Position numbers and translations under genes: made by a program
The notes under the pieces: generated by a model
The model's input: the letters and a program-made list of their open reading frames with translations, nothing else
Told to the model about the DNA's origin: nothing
Database searches by the model: none
In this document: in pieces, positions 34,956 through 47,650 of the stretch
Position numbering within the stretch: the first letter of the stretch is position 1
Layout of the letters: each line of letters starts with the position of its first letter
Assembly (NCBI RefSeq): GCF_902148855.1
Contig: NC_043962.1
Span: 26,201,110-26,265,109, forward strand
DNA: 64,000 nucleotides
Reading direction: 5' to 3'
Origin: Sphaeramia orbicularis
Lineage: Eukaryota > Chordata > Actinopteri > Kurtiformes > Apogonidae

Positions 34956-37900
34956 TCATGTGAAATCAAATGCTTCTCTTTTTTCCATCAGCCGTTTGTA
35001 TTTCTTCGCAAGGTCAACATTGGTGTGTCCAGGCTGAAAGGGGTATGCCCTTAAGATGGTATTCCAGGACCGCCCATATTTCTTCACCCCACACTGTAGA
35101 TAATGCTCCTCCTTGATAGAAAAGTCAATTCTCTTCTTCCGCTAGAAATAATCATATGATGAATAACAAAAAAGAGACTGATTACATGTGCATGGAAACG
35201 GACTGGACAGCATCTGTACCTGTAGTTCCATCTGTGAAATAAGATATGACACGGGGCCTGTTATTTAAAATGTTAATATATTAAAGTTACTTCATCTCTG
35301 TGTAACTCTGGAATTTGTCCAACAGGTGTATTGAAGGCCGTTTAAAGAGGACAGACATTCTTTTAATTCTTACAGTGGAGCAGGGAGGTCTGCTAGTCCT
35401 CAACGTATCCTCTGGAGGAAGATGTTCACTTCTATTCTCTAGTCTTCTGTCTGTATTTGAAGTAAAATAAATCAGGTTGCTGTTGTTGTCTGTGTTTGTG
35501 TGTGACAGACTGCCAGGAAGTCAGTGTCTCATTCTACTTAAAGAAATATCAAAAGCCCTCAGATGAAATATACAAACATAGATGGATAGTTTCTCCTTCC
35601 CTACATCTCATTAGACTGATCACAAAAATACAAATTCCCAACAAACAGCAGTACAGGAGCAGTAGAATGGCAGATGAAGGAAGAAGTCAAGAGGGAGTAA
35701 AAGAAAACCAGCAGAAAATAGAAAAAAAACTGAAAATAAACTAAAATATGCAGTGCGGAAACTATTTTACTCACACTGAGCATTGTAAAATGCTCAGAAT
35801 TGGTCGAGCAGTTAAAGAGACAGTAAATTATAGCATGACAGTGGAGAAAGAAGGACTGCACCTCACAACAGTGTCTCATGCAACCACACTGCCAACACTT
35901 CTGTGACTTATAAAAGTAGCACACACTTTCTCTGTCACACACCCACACACAAATGCATGTTATACAGAGTGTGAAATAGCTTAATACAGCTGTGTTGCTC
36001 TCAACCAGCTCTGGCCTGCACTGTGAAAACACTGGCAGTAGCTCAACATTCCTTCTGCTCTTTGGTTAGTTTGCTGCCAAGAAACACTGCAAAGGACAGC
36101 TCCCACCACAGGCTCTAAGTCATGACATTTACACACAAAGTAAACTACTGCAACTAAACTACTGCAAATATACATATTGGATATTCATGTCTACCTTCAG
36201 AAGCTTGAGGCCTTTTCAGTGGGGTTAATCCTGGACCTAAGAGAAGTAAAGCCAAGATGAGTGCTGTTGAATATGACAAATAAAAATGACAACAGTAAAT
36301 GTGTATTTTCTGTTTCATGATTCTATTCTATACGTACCAGTTTTGCTTACGGAGGTGAGTGTCTCCTTTTGAGGCCCTCTGCGCAGAGGAGTCAATCTAA
36401 TGTCTATAACGATTAGAATAACAAAATTTTATTTAATAAATAATTATGCTATACCTTATGTGTCATGTCAGCTGTGCCTCTCCATCATGCTGCTTTGTGT
36501 CATCTGCATTGTTTGTGTGTTCTGTACAATATTTTGAGATCCCTATGTATTAAAGATCTGTTTACAAATCACTAAATGTAGGGCTCACAACATGGTGCCT
36601 CTCCCAGTGATGTGCAGAGGTGTCAAGTAATGAAGTACAAATACTTTGTTACCTTACTTAAGTAGAAATTTTGGTTATCCATACTTTACTGGAGTAATTA
36701 TTTCTCAGCCAACTTTTTACATCTACTCCTTACACTTTCACACAATTATCTTTACTTTCTACTCCTTACATTCTAAAAATAGTCTCGTTACTCCTATTTC
36801 AGTTCAGCTTGTTTTAATTCCAGCTTGTCATCGTCCAAATAAAAAAAATAAATAATCCAGATAAATCGTGCCATCCGGATAGAGTGAATTTGATTGTGGT
36901 TGGATGAGAAGTATAAACATATACTGTTATGATACCCTATTGGTTTGTACATGATCCATCCCACCCGACTTTTCGCACCATTACAATACTTATATTCAGC
37001 TAGTCATCATATCATCGGCTCCATGAAACACACGGTAATGCTCAGTAGTACACATATATGGTTCTTTAATACATTTGCATTGGACTAAAATGCATTCATT
37101 TTCAATGGGCATAGATGTGGCTGAAACAGGTAGCCTAGTACATCCCAAATATTTCAACATTTTAGTATTACATTATAGTCATTACGGCCTTTAGAAAAAT
37201 GTTTTTTGGGGAGGTGGGGTAGTGCACTATAGGCCCCTGTGGCGCGGCCTAAGCATTTCTCCTAATGGCATTTTTTTCCTCTCACATTTACTTTTATACT
37301 TTAAGTAGTTTTGAAACCAGTACTTTTACACTTTTACTTGTGTAAAAACCTCGAGTTGATACTTCAACTGCTACACAAGTCTGTTGAAACCCTAGTATCT
37401 ATACTTCTACCTGAGGAATGAATAGGAATACTTTTGACACCTCTGGTGATGTGGTGGATGAGAGCTGTTGGATTGACTTTTTTTTTTTTAAATAAGTTTT
37501 TTGATAACTGCGTAAAGTTATATAAATATTGTAACCTCTTACCCCTCCAGTTTATCAGGTTTTTCTTTGACTGTGCTGGAACTTTTTCAGAGGTTTTGTT
37601 TGCCACCTCCAAAGTGCTGTCCTTGATCTGTCGTTTGATCAAGAGGTTGCAGTGATGAGTTCTGAACCTGTCTGTGGCCTCTTGCAGAAGTTTATGGATG
37701 TCACAGCTTTGGCTGCAAGTACGTTGAAGAGGTGCAAAAGTGCGACTGTTCACCTCCTCAAAAGTCAACACACAACCTAAAAGTGACAACATAAAGGGGT
37801 AGGCGAAAGGTCCAGTGTACACTCACCTGACAACAAAATCAGTCATAAGTAAATAAGTAAACATTAGATGACATATGTTTAAAAGGATAAGCTCATGTTT

Positions 37901-40900
37901 TCCTACCTGCACACCTGATGTCAGAAAGTGTATGCTCCTCCTCTGATGTCTTCCCACCTTTACTCCTTTCACTGTTGTGTAACTCTATACACAAAAAATA
38001 TCCCTTGAAAACATGTGCAAACCAAACACCTACAGAAAACAACTTCTATGAAGCCATGCCTCTTACCTATTGGTACATTCTGTTTCACTGCTGCTGTTGT
38101 CTTAAACAGCTTACTAAACAAAAGTTAACAAAACAGGCATTATATAATGTTTTAGTGGCATGTAATATCTTGTGTAGCTGAGAAACTGCTAACCTTTGTG
38201 CTGTACATGACTCTTTGTCTCCCTCTAGTCTCTGTGTTTGGGAAACTGTTTCAGCTCCAGTACCGTTGTGCATTACACACCACACATCATCTTCATTTCC
38301 TTTAGTCTTATCTTCCTGACAAGTTAAACTAAAGCTTATGTTTTTCATTTCACTCTTGTTCTGCTTCTTTGCTGCTCGTCTGACAATCAGAGGTTCCATG
38401 TTGTTCTCCTCTGCTTCTACATTAAGAGTGTTGCTCTGTTTGTAAGAATTGGAGATGGTTTTTCTGCTCTTCTGCTGTAAAAGGAGAGTTGAGGCTTCAG
38501 GTAGAGACAACTGGCCTATGTCTTTAAGTCAAAGTGAGCAGGTATGTGATTTCTTGCTCATTTTCAGCTTCCAAAAAAGTAAACATGTACATATTAGGGG
38601 TCACAATGCTACATGCTGTTAGAAACTGACCATGTGTATGAACGCGAGGCAGGACTTTACCTGACTTGTCTCTAGCAGGTCAATTCTGTACAGTAATTCT
38701 CTGGCTGAACTCCTGAAGCCTTCCATGTTTGTAACAGGGTCAGTATTTTCAACACTGCCCTGTCTTATTACCAAATCAGGCAGACCCAATGCTCTTGCTA
38801 CACACATGAGATAGAAATGTGTCATTAGCTCAGCAACCCATTCTACACTAAACCAACATTTTGATTGAGTGCATTTAAGCATTCACCAATAGTCAGAACG
38901 TATGTATACAACTACATCACCAGCTTTATCATTTCCACGCATTTACAGTTTTTCCTACAGATCTTTTATGTTAAAGGATTCACCAGACCTGCTTTCCAAA
39001 AAGTAGGAAGAATCTACAAAAGTAAATATACTAGTCAGAAGTAAAATAACGAACACAAATGTAATAATACATAAAAGAAACGTGAAATAATTAAAGAAGA
39101 TAAATGGAGTACAAACACTGCAATAACACACATATTTTGCACAGAAATTGCTTCAAACAACTCAGCCCCAGTCTACTGTTATGAGTCTACAGTTACAGTG
39201 AACCACCCTCAACCAAGACTTTCAGACAGGATATATGCTGGTTGTGGTGGCTTAGTAACCTAAATACTGTAGGTAAAAACACCCATTTAACATTTAGAGC
39301 CAGATGGGTGCTCATGAAATATATTCATATACTAATCCTTTTTCTACATGTTGCCTTTCTTAATTTCCTCTACATCTTGTATTGGTCATAGTTAAAAATT
39401 ACCTCATTATTTATTTTGGTATTAGAGCCTTCAATAAATATATGTTAAAAATATAAAAAAATAAAATAAAATAAAATAAAATAAAAATTTAAAAAAAAAG
39501 ATACAATTGTAAAACCAGAATCTGTACCGAGTAGTCACAACATGACATACTGTAAGTAACTGTTCTACTTACTGGCCTGTTTACAGGTCTGTAAAATAAA
39601 TGTAGCCGACTTCCTAACTTCCTCACTTGAATCCTCTGTGAGAAAGGTTATTATGAGGGGTAGGCCACCACATTGCACCAACTGGTTCTGGTGCTCCTCT
39701 AAAAACAAAAAGAAAAAGCACAATGGTTAGATTATATACCTGACTGACACTGTATTTTCAATGTCTTGTCAAGTAATTTGTTAAGATGTTGCACTGGTTG
39801 AGAGACTTAAAATGTAAACTACAAACCACAGCAATACGTACAGCAGATGCCAGTCACAAACATGGTACACTATAGTGTGCAGTCTTACCAGAGGCCTCAG
39901 TACAGTGCCCCAGGGTGAGTAAAGCAGAAAGTTTGTCCTCTGGGTCTAAGTTTGGATTCATCAGGAGTGACAAAAGGTGATAAACTACCCCATACTGAGC
40001 CAGGCCTGAAGCTAGAGCAGCTACAAAGCAGAGAAAGCCAATAATGAAGGAGATAATTCAGTTGTTCTAATCATCTGTTAATATGTGTGTGTGGGGGTGA
40101 GACCAAAACCCACAGTTATCAGTAATGCAAGCTGACAGGGTTTTGGATATAGAGACAGAGAGCTGGCAAGCCAACAAGCTTGTCTCTGCCTCTGAGGCAA
40201 AGCGAACCAGTGTGAGAGTGAGAACTTCCAATCCCCCTGAGGCAGAAAAGCTCTCTTGAACACAAGCTGCAAAAACAAACAAGTCATGAATAGTTTAAAT
40301 AGTTTGACTTTTTTGTAAATAAAAAATATATTTCTACATTTAAACTTACAGTTGTTGGCAACAACCATTGCAACGAAGAAGAATATGGACTGAAAAATCT
40401 CAGTCTGGGGCAAAGCAATCTGCTGAAGCCAGATTTTTATTATGGGAAAGGCTGCTACACAGATGCGCTGACCTTCCTCTGGTAAACAAAGGAGAAGCTA
40501 CTGAGAAAAAAGACCTTTTCTGTTCTGCTCAACATAGTGTTTATACTGTTTTGTTTTTTTTTTTTTTTTACAACAAACTCTTTTACGATAGAATTTCTTG
40601 TACCTCAACATTGCTGCTGTTCTGTACAGCATTTCATTTAAATTGTGAAAATGTAAAATATATTTAATATACCAAATAGTGTGGTACTAATCATAAGAAT
40701 GAAGGCATGAGCATCAATGTTTCACAAATTAACAGCTTATTAAAAGGAATATGTGAATTGATGACAGTACCATTCTGAGGATTGTTGACACATCCACACA
40801 AAGCACTAGACACAGATGACCAGAGTTTGTATGTTTGAGTAGCATTAGGTGTCCTTAACGTAGTCTCTGGAGAGAGGGGAAAAGTGGTTCTGAAAAAAGA

Positions 40901-42558
40901 AAACATAATATCAAAACCAGGAATGTATTTTTTTTTATAACATTTGACAGCAGGTACAACTGTAGCAGGGCTAGAAGAGGTTACAGAGTATTTAATTACC
41001 TGAAAAGGTCAAGGAGAATATCCAGGCAGCCAGTGGTTTGGGCAAGTGTCTGCCCTAATTCTAAAACAGCAGAAATAAAGTAACATATTTTAATTAACAA
41101 AAACATATCCATTAGGTAATCAGAAATTTATATCAGCCGTGTGTTTTCCATTTTCCAATTTGGTTCTTTTCAATAAATTATCTTGTGAAATTGTATCAAG
41201 CATAAACTTAAATTACATAGCAGATACTGGTTTTCATTCATCATTTCAGTTAAAGAGCATTAATCTTACTGTTGTTGGCAACCAACACTGTCAGAAAATA
41301 AACAGTAACTCTCTTCTTTGTCAGTGGAACGTCTTCTTTTGTCAACCACTCAACAAGGTCTATGAATGTCTCCTTCCTGCACAGCGAATTTTTGCAATAA
41401 ACTACGAGATAGACAAAAAGACAATGATCAGTTATTACATTACAAATATATTGTGTTAATTCCATATTCACATGATACTATAGACAAAAAACAAACACAC
41501 GAACACAAGGATTGTATATGACCCACATTTCAAGATTGACTATTTCATCACAAGCTGTGCTGTTGCTAATACCAGCTGCAGATATGCGACCTTCCTGCTT
41601 TTGACCAGTGGCCTATCTATCAAATGAATTTGACAAATGAAACCACTATTTAATCATATAACTAAAGAAAGAGCCAGGCACCAGCTTTGTTTTTTATCAA
41701 GAGCCTGGATGTATTCTATGGATGTAGGTCCCCTTTTATTATGCAGGCTATTTGTGGCTGCATGGTAATTCTTGGCAGCTCATTTGAGTGGCATAGTTAA
41801 GAGTCTGGTCTTTGACCAGCTCTAAATGTAAAGTGTCATGAGATACCTTTTGTTATGATTTGGTGCCATATGAATACAATTTGATTTGATTAGTTGGGAG
41901 GATCCTCCTAAATGTATCTATAATTTTGGTTACTGCTGTACTTCTTCATTTGAAGAAAAGGGGTACAATATGTCATAGACTTAGGTCTTACAACACATTA
42001 AACACACACATGCCTACCATTGGCCTCTGCCACTGTGCCAAGAGTAAAGAGTGCTGTCTCCTTAACATCTGGATGCACAATGCTGGATTTGGAGAGATTA
42101 TACACAAAGGCCACACCTCCCATTTCTCTTAGCAGGTCAACATGATCCTCTGAAAAATGAAAGTTTGATGCTGAACAAATGTCATGTCAAGGTGTTATGC
42201 TTAATATTGTATTGCTGAATCCAAATATTAGATCAAGTGTTTAAAAAACCCAGTGGGGAGACTGGATGGTACTGCAAACTGTAGACAGTGATTAGTGAAG
42301 GTAGTATGACTCATTCCTAATGGTTATCAATTACCACTTTTGTCACAGACTGAGTGAATGGCTAGAAGGGCTTGTTTCTGCAGCTCAGGACATTTCATCT
42401 GAAACTTCAGACACTCGAGCAGCAACCTGAGGTCAGTCTTTGTGGCTGAAACAATAAATATGAAATTAGCTACCAAAACAGAGGCTGAAAACGTGAATAC
42501 TGAGTTAATAATAGCACTTACTATTACGGCTGTTGGCACAAACCGTTGTATCTTCCAT
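34956..42558 (-). CDS. terb1: TERB1, telomere repeat-binding bouquet formation protein 1 (19 coding exons)
   Basis: Meiotic protein that, with TERB2 and MAJIN, joins telomeres to the nuclear envelope. Minus-strand exons: 42522-42558, 42335-42445, 42018-42149, 41270-41401, 41000-41060, 40771-40889, 40350-40478, 40114-40266, 39889-40020, 39573-39698, 38661-38797, 38194-38474, 38067-38093, 37907-37971, 37543-37776, 36338-36403, 36195-36236, 35374-35450 and 34956-35141. Phases close at 748 residues (human about 727). Residues about 13-400 form the armadillo-like region (TDLRLLLECLKFQM at the start; LWSSVSSALCGCVNNPQN). Residues about 545-625 match the TERB2-binding region (IRCAGC...CSQSCDIHKLLQEA). 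TRF1-docking motifs follow at 627-631 and about 650-654. The C-terminal exon is a Myb/TRF-like domain (residues 688-748: EEHYLQCGVKKYGRSWNTIL). Exon 13 has a tandem NAG acceptor; boundaries of exons 13-18 are the least certain. Confidence 0.92.
36615..37445. mobile_element. hAT-type MITE in TERB1 intron 15
   Basis: Ends CAGAGGTGTCAAG and TTTTGACACCTCTG, flanked by the perfect 8-bp duplication GTGATGTG (36607-36614; 37446-37453). About 831 bp, no transposase. It lies between the TERB1 exons at 36338-36403 and 37543-37776. Confidence 0.85.
41820..41896 (+). repeat. LINE/SINE-like 3' tail in TERB1 intron 3
   Basis: Sequence of the type AAGTGTCATGAGATACCTTT ... GATTTGGTGCCATATGAATA followed by a short (TTGAT)n run resembles the 3' end of fish LINE/SINE families. 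Fragment only. Confidence 0.45.
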
Positions 42559-43671
42559 TTCAGTGACTGGCTCAGGTAATTTAAGAGATAAATAAAAGTC
42601 ACTCCATCTTCTTAAGTTGTTTGGTTACTTAAATATTACTAGTGTAACATTCATACCTCATTTATGAACGAATTTACACTAACTTGAAGTTTTGTTTTGT
42701 TTTTTTTTAACTATACTGAAATTAAAAGTTAGCATACACGCTTGAGTCCAAATTAGCTAGCCAGCAAACCAGAAGACAGCCACCTGTGTTATTTAATGTA
42801 ATCAACTATCTTCATACCAGCTGCTCCCTGAAAAAAATCTTGACGCTTAAGTCTGAATATTTTTGGTAAAGCTAGCAATGGTCAATATTTTGGCTGGTGT
42901 AGCGGTTATATTCCTAGGCTGGGGGGCACGTCTATTACCCATCACTAGTGTCACCATAGCACCGACAAAATCTCACTAAATACAATAAAAAACGACCTCA
43001 AATCCTTGTTATAAGGAAATATAAAACTGGAAGAGAGGTTGCAAACAAATTCACTGAATGTAATCCTGCCACCTAAGACGCAGACAAATACGGCGGCACT
43101 TTCTTACTATCAGCAATACGTCTGAACGTCATGACGTACAAAACGTTAGCCGTTGTTGTACGTCATCGACATGCGCGACATATTGTGTTTAGGATAGATT
43201 CATTTGTGAATCTGCGAAGTTAGTAAATTTTAAGTTAAGGAACTTAACACATGTTCATTTTAAAGGCACTTACTTGCGTCAGTGCTTCAACTTGTGTGTT
43301 GTGTTGTAGCTCAAGTATTGGTTTTGTGGCATCGTTGGCGGCTAATGTATTAAACTTTGACATAGCTAGCTAGTCAGCTAACTCTACGTTGTCTACTTAT
43401 TAATGTTAACGCCAGTTACAGCGGGCACATATCTGTTTATGAGATACCGGTATCAGCGAGATATTACGTTGCTGTGGTATCTAGAGCACATAGATAATGT
43501 TCGTACTTTAAAGCTGGACTCATCCACCTATTCACTCGGCTCTCCGTTTACCTTAACTGCATGCTTGTCGCGTTTGGATACAGAACCAGTACTGATTTTT
43601 CTACAGTCTTAGATTTTTTTTTTTGTTGGAGACAGTGACTGAGCTGCACTATAATCTTCCCACAGAGTCAT
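42559..43671. promoter_or_regulatory. Divergent TERB1/PDP2 promoter region
   Basis: About 1.1 kb separates the oppositely oriented TERB1 and PDP2 start codons. CpG density rises around 43060-43180. An acceptor (CCCACAG) ends at 43664, so PDP2 has at least one noncoding upstream exon, position not determined. No clear TATA box. Confidence 0.5.
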
Positions 43672-43701
43672 ATGAAAGATGTCTGGACGTGTCTGCACTA
43701 G
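43672..43701 (+). promoter_or_regulatory. Short uORF overlapping the PDP2 start codon
   Basis: ATG at 43672 opens nine codons and a stop (43699-43701) in another frame, overlapping the main ATG at 43679. The upstream ATG has a weak context (C at -3) and the main ATG a better one (A at -3), consistent with leaky scanning. Confidence 0.5.
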
Positions 43702-46455
43702 CATCCTTCAAAGAGCGTCCTGTTACACAGTGACTCTTTCTTTCTCTTCCTCATCCCAGGTTTGTCAACTTATTAACTTCTAACTAGCTACATACTGTAT
43801 TATCTCCGTGTTTTATTTGAATCTGAACAAGGCAAATTCAATTTTTCCTTTAACTCTGTTTTCGCAGTATGTCCACCCTGTAGTGTATCCCTCTTCCCAT
43901 CTTCAACACACCCAATATTGTCGTTTGTCAACATGGAGTACCTCCAGAAGAGCCCGGTCATGCTGCAATCTTAAAAAGGCAGGAAACGGGTCCCAAAAAG
44001 GTCGCAAGCTCTCAACCCGTCAGGATCTGGACTTCCAGCTCAGCCGGGTCCAGATCAACGGCATTCTCCGATCCAATGAGCAGGTATTTATGTCACAGCA
44101 TGACCCTTCAGCAGGTTGGATTTGAAGATGGCACGAATACAGTACCAATTTACTTCTCTCTGAGGAAAGAGTGTGATGAAAAATCACAATTTTCCTTTAC
44201 ACAGTTAAACAGTTAAAGAAGGTGCTGTGTTGTGACATTTGTGGGTATCTTGTGTACATGTGCATTTATGTTTCAGACTGTGAGTGTGCCAGAGTTTGAT
44301 GGCAGGGGTCTCAATGCTGTGAGAAAGTTTGAGAGCAACCAGCTAGCTGCAAACACACCTAATGAGGACCGTCGTAGTGCAGCCACTTGCTTACAGGTAT
44401 GTATTCCAGGGTTTTCCTTAGGTTTATGGAGGGCTTATCAGCTATTTGCAGTAAAGAAGTGAAGGGGGATGGGGTTGGGGGTAGAGCATTTCTCTGGATT
44501 CATGGGCCATTATTATCACCATATCTGTGTACAAATATTTGGGGAAGCTGGAGCAGATAACAAGTAAACATCATACAAAAAACTTATAAAAAATTGTAAC
44601 TATGTCCCCACGTAGACCTAATATTTAATCCAAGAAAAGTAATTTAGTTTAGATGCACTCCATATTGATTTTAATGTGGCTAATATGGTTAGGTGCTGAT
44701 CTTAAAACTCATAGTGTTGGACATCCTGCATTCTGTCCTTTGTTTTTACCTTCTTCCTGCATTTTTTGATATAAAATATTTTTGTTTATTTCTTTTCCAG
44801 TCAAAGGGCATGCTTTTTGGAGTGTTTGACGGCCATGGTGGTTGGGCATGTGCCCAGGCTGTAAGTGAGCGTCTTCTGTACTACATAGCAGTTGCAATGA
44901 TGTCAAAGCAGAGCCTGGAGGAGCTTGAGAGGTGTATGGAGCATGGCAGAGCTGTTCCTCCCATTTTACAGTGGTATAAACACCACACAGACTTTAACTA
45001 TCGTGACTCTGCTTCATTGTACATTGAACACCTCAGAGTCTTCTGGCAGGAAATACTGGACAGTGAAGAACATGGTGATGGCATGAGGTAAGGAACAGTT
45101 AAGCTTTTATCAATTTAGTATTTGTATATATGTACAAATAGTAGGTTTTCTGTTTACATGCATTTATTGGTTGCCTTTGCTTTAAGTCCCTCAGATGCTT
45201 TAGCTTGTGCTTTTAAAAGGCTGGATGCTGATATCTCCTTGGAGGCACAGGTTCCTCTTTCCAGTGATCTGATGAAAAGCACAGCCATCCAGGTAATATG
45301 ATAAACTTAACTTTCCTGTTTTCTTGTCCTAAAGGATACAAAAAGCTAATGGAATTCAATCTTTTTTTTTTTTTTTTTTTTTTGTCAAGGTTGCGTTTGC
45401 AGGATCCACTGCCTGCGTGGCTCACATTGGCACAGATGGAATCCACGTGGCAAATGCAGGTGACTGCCGAGCAGTGCTGGGGGTGCGAGAAAAGGACGGC
45501 TCATGGAGTGCTTTACCCCTTTCCAAAGATCACAACTCACAGAACCAAGCTGAGGTGGAGCGGATAAAAGCCCAGCACCCACCATCAGAGAGAAATACAG
45601 TGATTACAGATGACCGCCTGCTAGGGGTGAGAGATTTTAACGCTATAACGCAGGTCACACCCCCCTTTTGTTTTGTTTTTTTTAAGAGAGATTGCCCAAG
45701 TTGCTTAAAGTCACTAGTTTTATTCTCACTTTTTGGTTTTAGGTTCTGATGCCCTTACGTGCATTTGGTGACGTGAGATTTAAGTGGAGCCTTGAGTTGC
45801 AGCAGAGTATTTTAGCCAGTTTAGAGTCCGGTGGAGACCTAGACTCCTTAAACCTGTACCAGTACATTCCTCCCAACTATTTAACTCCACCCTACTTAAA
45901 CGTGGCTCCTGAGATCACTTATCACAAGCTGAGACCTCAGGACCACTTCCTGATCCTCGGCAGTGACGGGTTGTGGGATGAACTGGGAAATGAAGAGGCT
46001 GTACGACTTGTGGGAGAACATCTGAGTGGGATTCACATACAGGTTTGTGGTGAAATAACTTGCACTGGTACATCCTCATCTTATCACATTTTTTACTCAG
46101 TATGTATGAGTTTTAATTCTAAGTGCCACTAACAAAATAAATTATTTATTTATCCATATTCTTACTATCCTTTTTCCAGGCTCCAGTTTCTCCATCTGAG
46201 AAGCAGATGAAATTGGGTCAGATGCTTGAACTGTTGCTAAAACGTCGGGCTCGTGCCTCTCCAGCCCTCGACTCCAACGCTGCAACGCATCTCATCAGAC
46301 ACGCTCTTGGTACTGGGGAATATGGTGACCTATGCCAAGAAAGACTGGCCTCTATGCTCGCTCTGCCGGAGGACCTTGCACGAATGTACAGGGATGATAT
46401 CACAGCTACAGTCGTGTATCTGAACTCTGACCTGGCTAAACCTCATCACAATTAA
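43679..46455 (+). CDS. pdp2: PDP2, mitochondrial pyruvate dehydrogenase phosphatase catalytic subunit 2
   Basis: PP2C-family Ser/Thr phosphatase that reactivates the pyruvate dehydrogenase complex by dephosphorylating E1 alpha in the mitochondrial matrix. Exons 43679-43759, 43868-44083, 44277-44396, 44801-45087, 45187-45292, 45390-45626, 45743-46042 and 46180-46455, all in phase: 540 residues (human 529). The N terminus is Ser/Arg-rich with few acids, fitting a presequence. FESNQLAANTPNEDRR leads into the catalytic core: FDGHGG (148-153), NAGDCRAVLG (about 292-301), LMPLRAFGDV, GSDGLWDE (422-429) and RDDITATVVY (about 520-529), which together supply the metal-binding aspartates. All are present. 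PDP2 is preferred over PDP1 for LPEDLARMYRDDIT plus the 16q22-like context (TERB1 on one side, a cadherin on the other). Confidence 0.93.
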
Positions 46456-47044
46456 CATAAGGGAATTTGTTAGAGGAAGACACATGCAAATAGTTGCATT
46501 TGCCTGAAATGTATAGATATTTTTGGACAATAAGCATGACAAGTATTATAACCTGTTACATATGTACAATGATTTTTAAACTTATAAACTGAAATAACTA
46601 TTTTTTTTAGTGTTCTGTTCTTTATACAGGTATTATGAAAAAGTTCCACAGACTCAAGATGTTACGTAATGATAAATATTTGCACATAACCTTGTCAAAC
46701 CTGTAACAGCAAGACTTCAAAACAGCTTTAATGCACATATTCACTTTGTTTGCATTTTTTGCTTGTTGTTCTTGCACAATTTCAGTTTACGGTCAACCAT
46801 CTATATTTTATGAAGTGTTCCTTATCCCTACATGTGAGACTGTGAGATATTCTTTAAATGTGCTGTTTTTTTCTGTGATCCTAAAGTATTTTAGTAGACA
46901 CTCCAGTCACTTGAAGAAGGATGCAGACGTTTAATTTTTAAGTATTGTGAAGTTATGTTGTGTTTTAAAGCAGTTCAGAAATGTGAAAAAATATAAAGGG
47001 TTTGGTGCTTTGGCATCTGAAACTGTGTGGGAAACAGTTTTCAA

Positions 47045-47050
47045 AATAAA
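47045..47050 (+). terminator. Candidate PDP2 poly(A) signal
   Basis: AATAAA about 590 bases downstream of the PDP2 stop and 600 bases before the cadherin start codon. Confidence 0.4.
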
Positions 47051-47650
47051 CGGTGGTAATGTGTTATTGGTTGATTGTTATGGGAACCAATCTGGTCCTG
47101 AATTGTTGTGTAAACATTGGCGTGACTTATTCAGAGAAACGGTCAACTGTTGTGATCTTGTTGATAATGCGTCATGAAATGTGAATAACATACTACCATA
47201 TATATTAAAATATCAAAATATAAACCATGTTTTTTCTGTAGGTTTCTCAATGGCGTGATGGGAATTAATTGTGACAAAAACATCACATTTTTAAAAGTGG
47301 GTGTGGAAAATGTAACCTGCATAAACAGACACCTGCATGTGATGTATGGCAGTGCCTGAGGTCACCTTTAGTTTCCTTGTTTTCCCCAACTTTGCACTGA
47401 TAAGATCAAAGAGCTACTTGGCTTTAACAGGAGAAACGTAAAGCACAGGTAAAATATTCTATAGCCGTGAGTGGTTTTGGAATGAATGAGCTCTACCAGA
47501 TGTGACTCATGGACCTGGAAAAGGACACATTTATTACACGGAATATGGATGCAAAGAAAATGGAATAAGTGAGTAAATGTTATAAGACCGAGGAAGGAGC
47601 TGATTCAGTCCAGTGACGGTTAAACATTATTCTGGAGTTCTACCAAAAAG

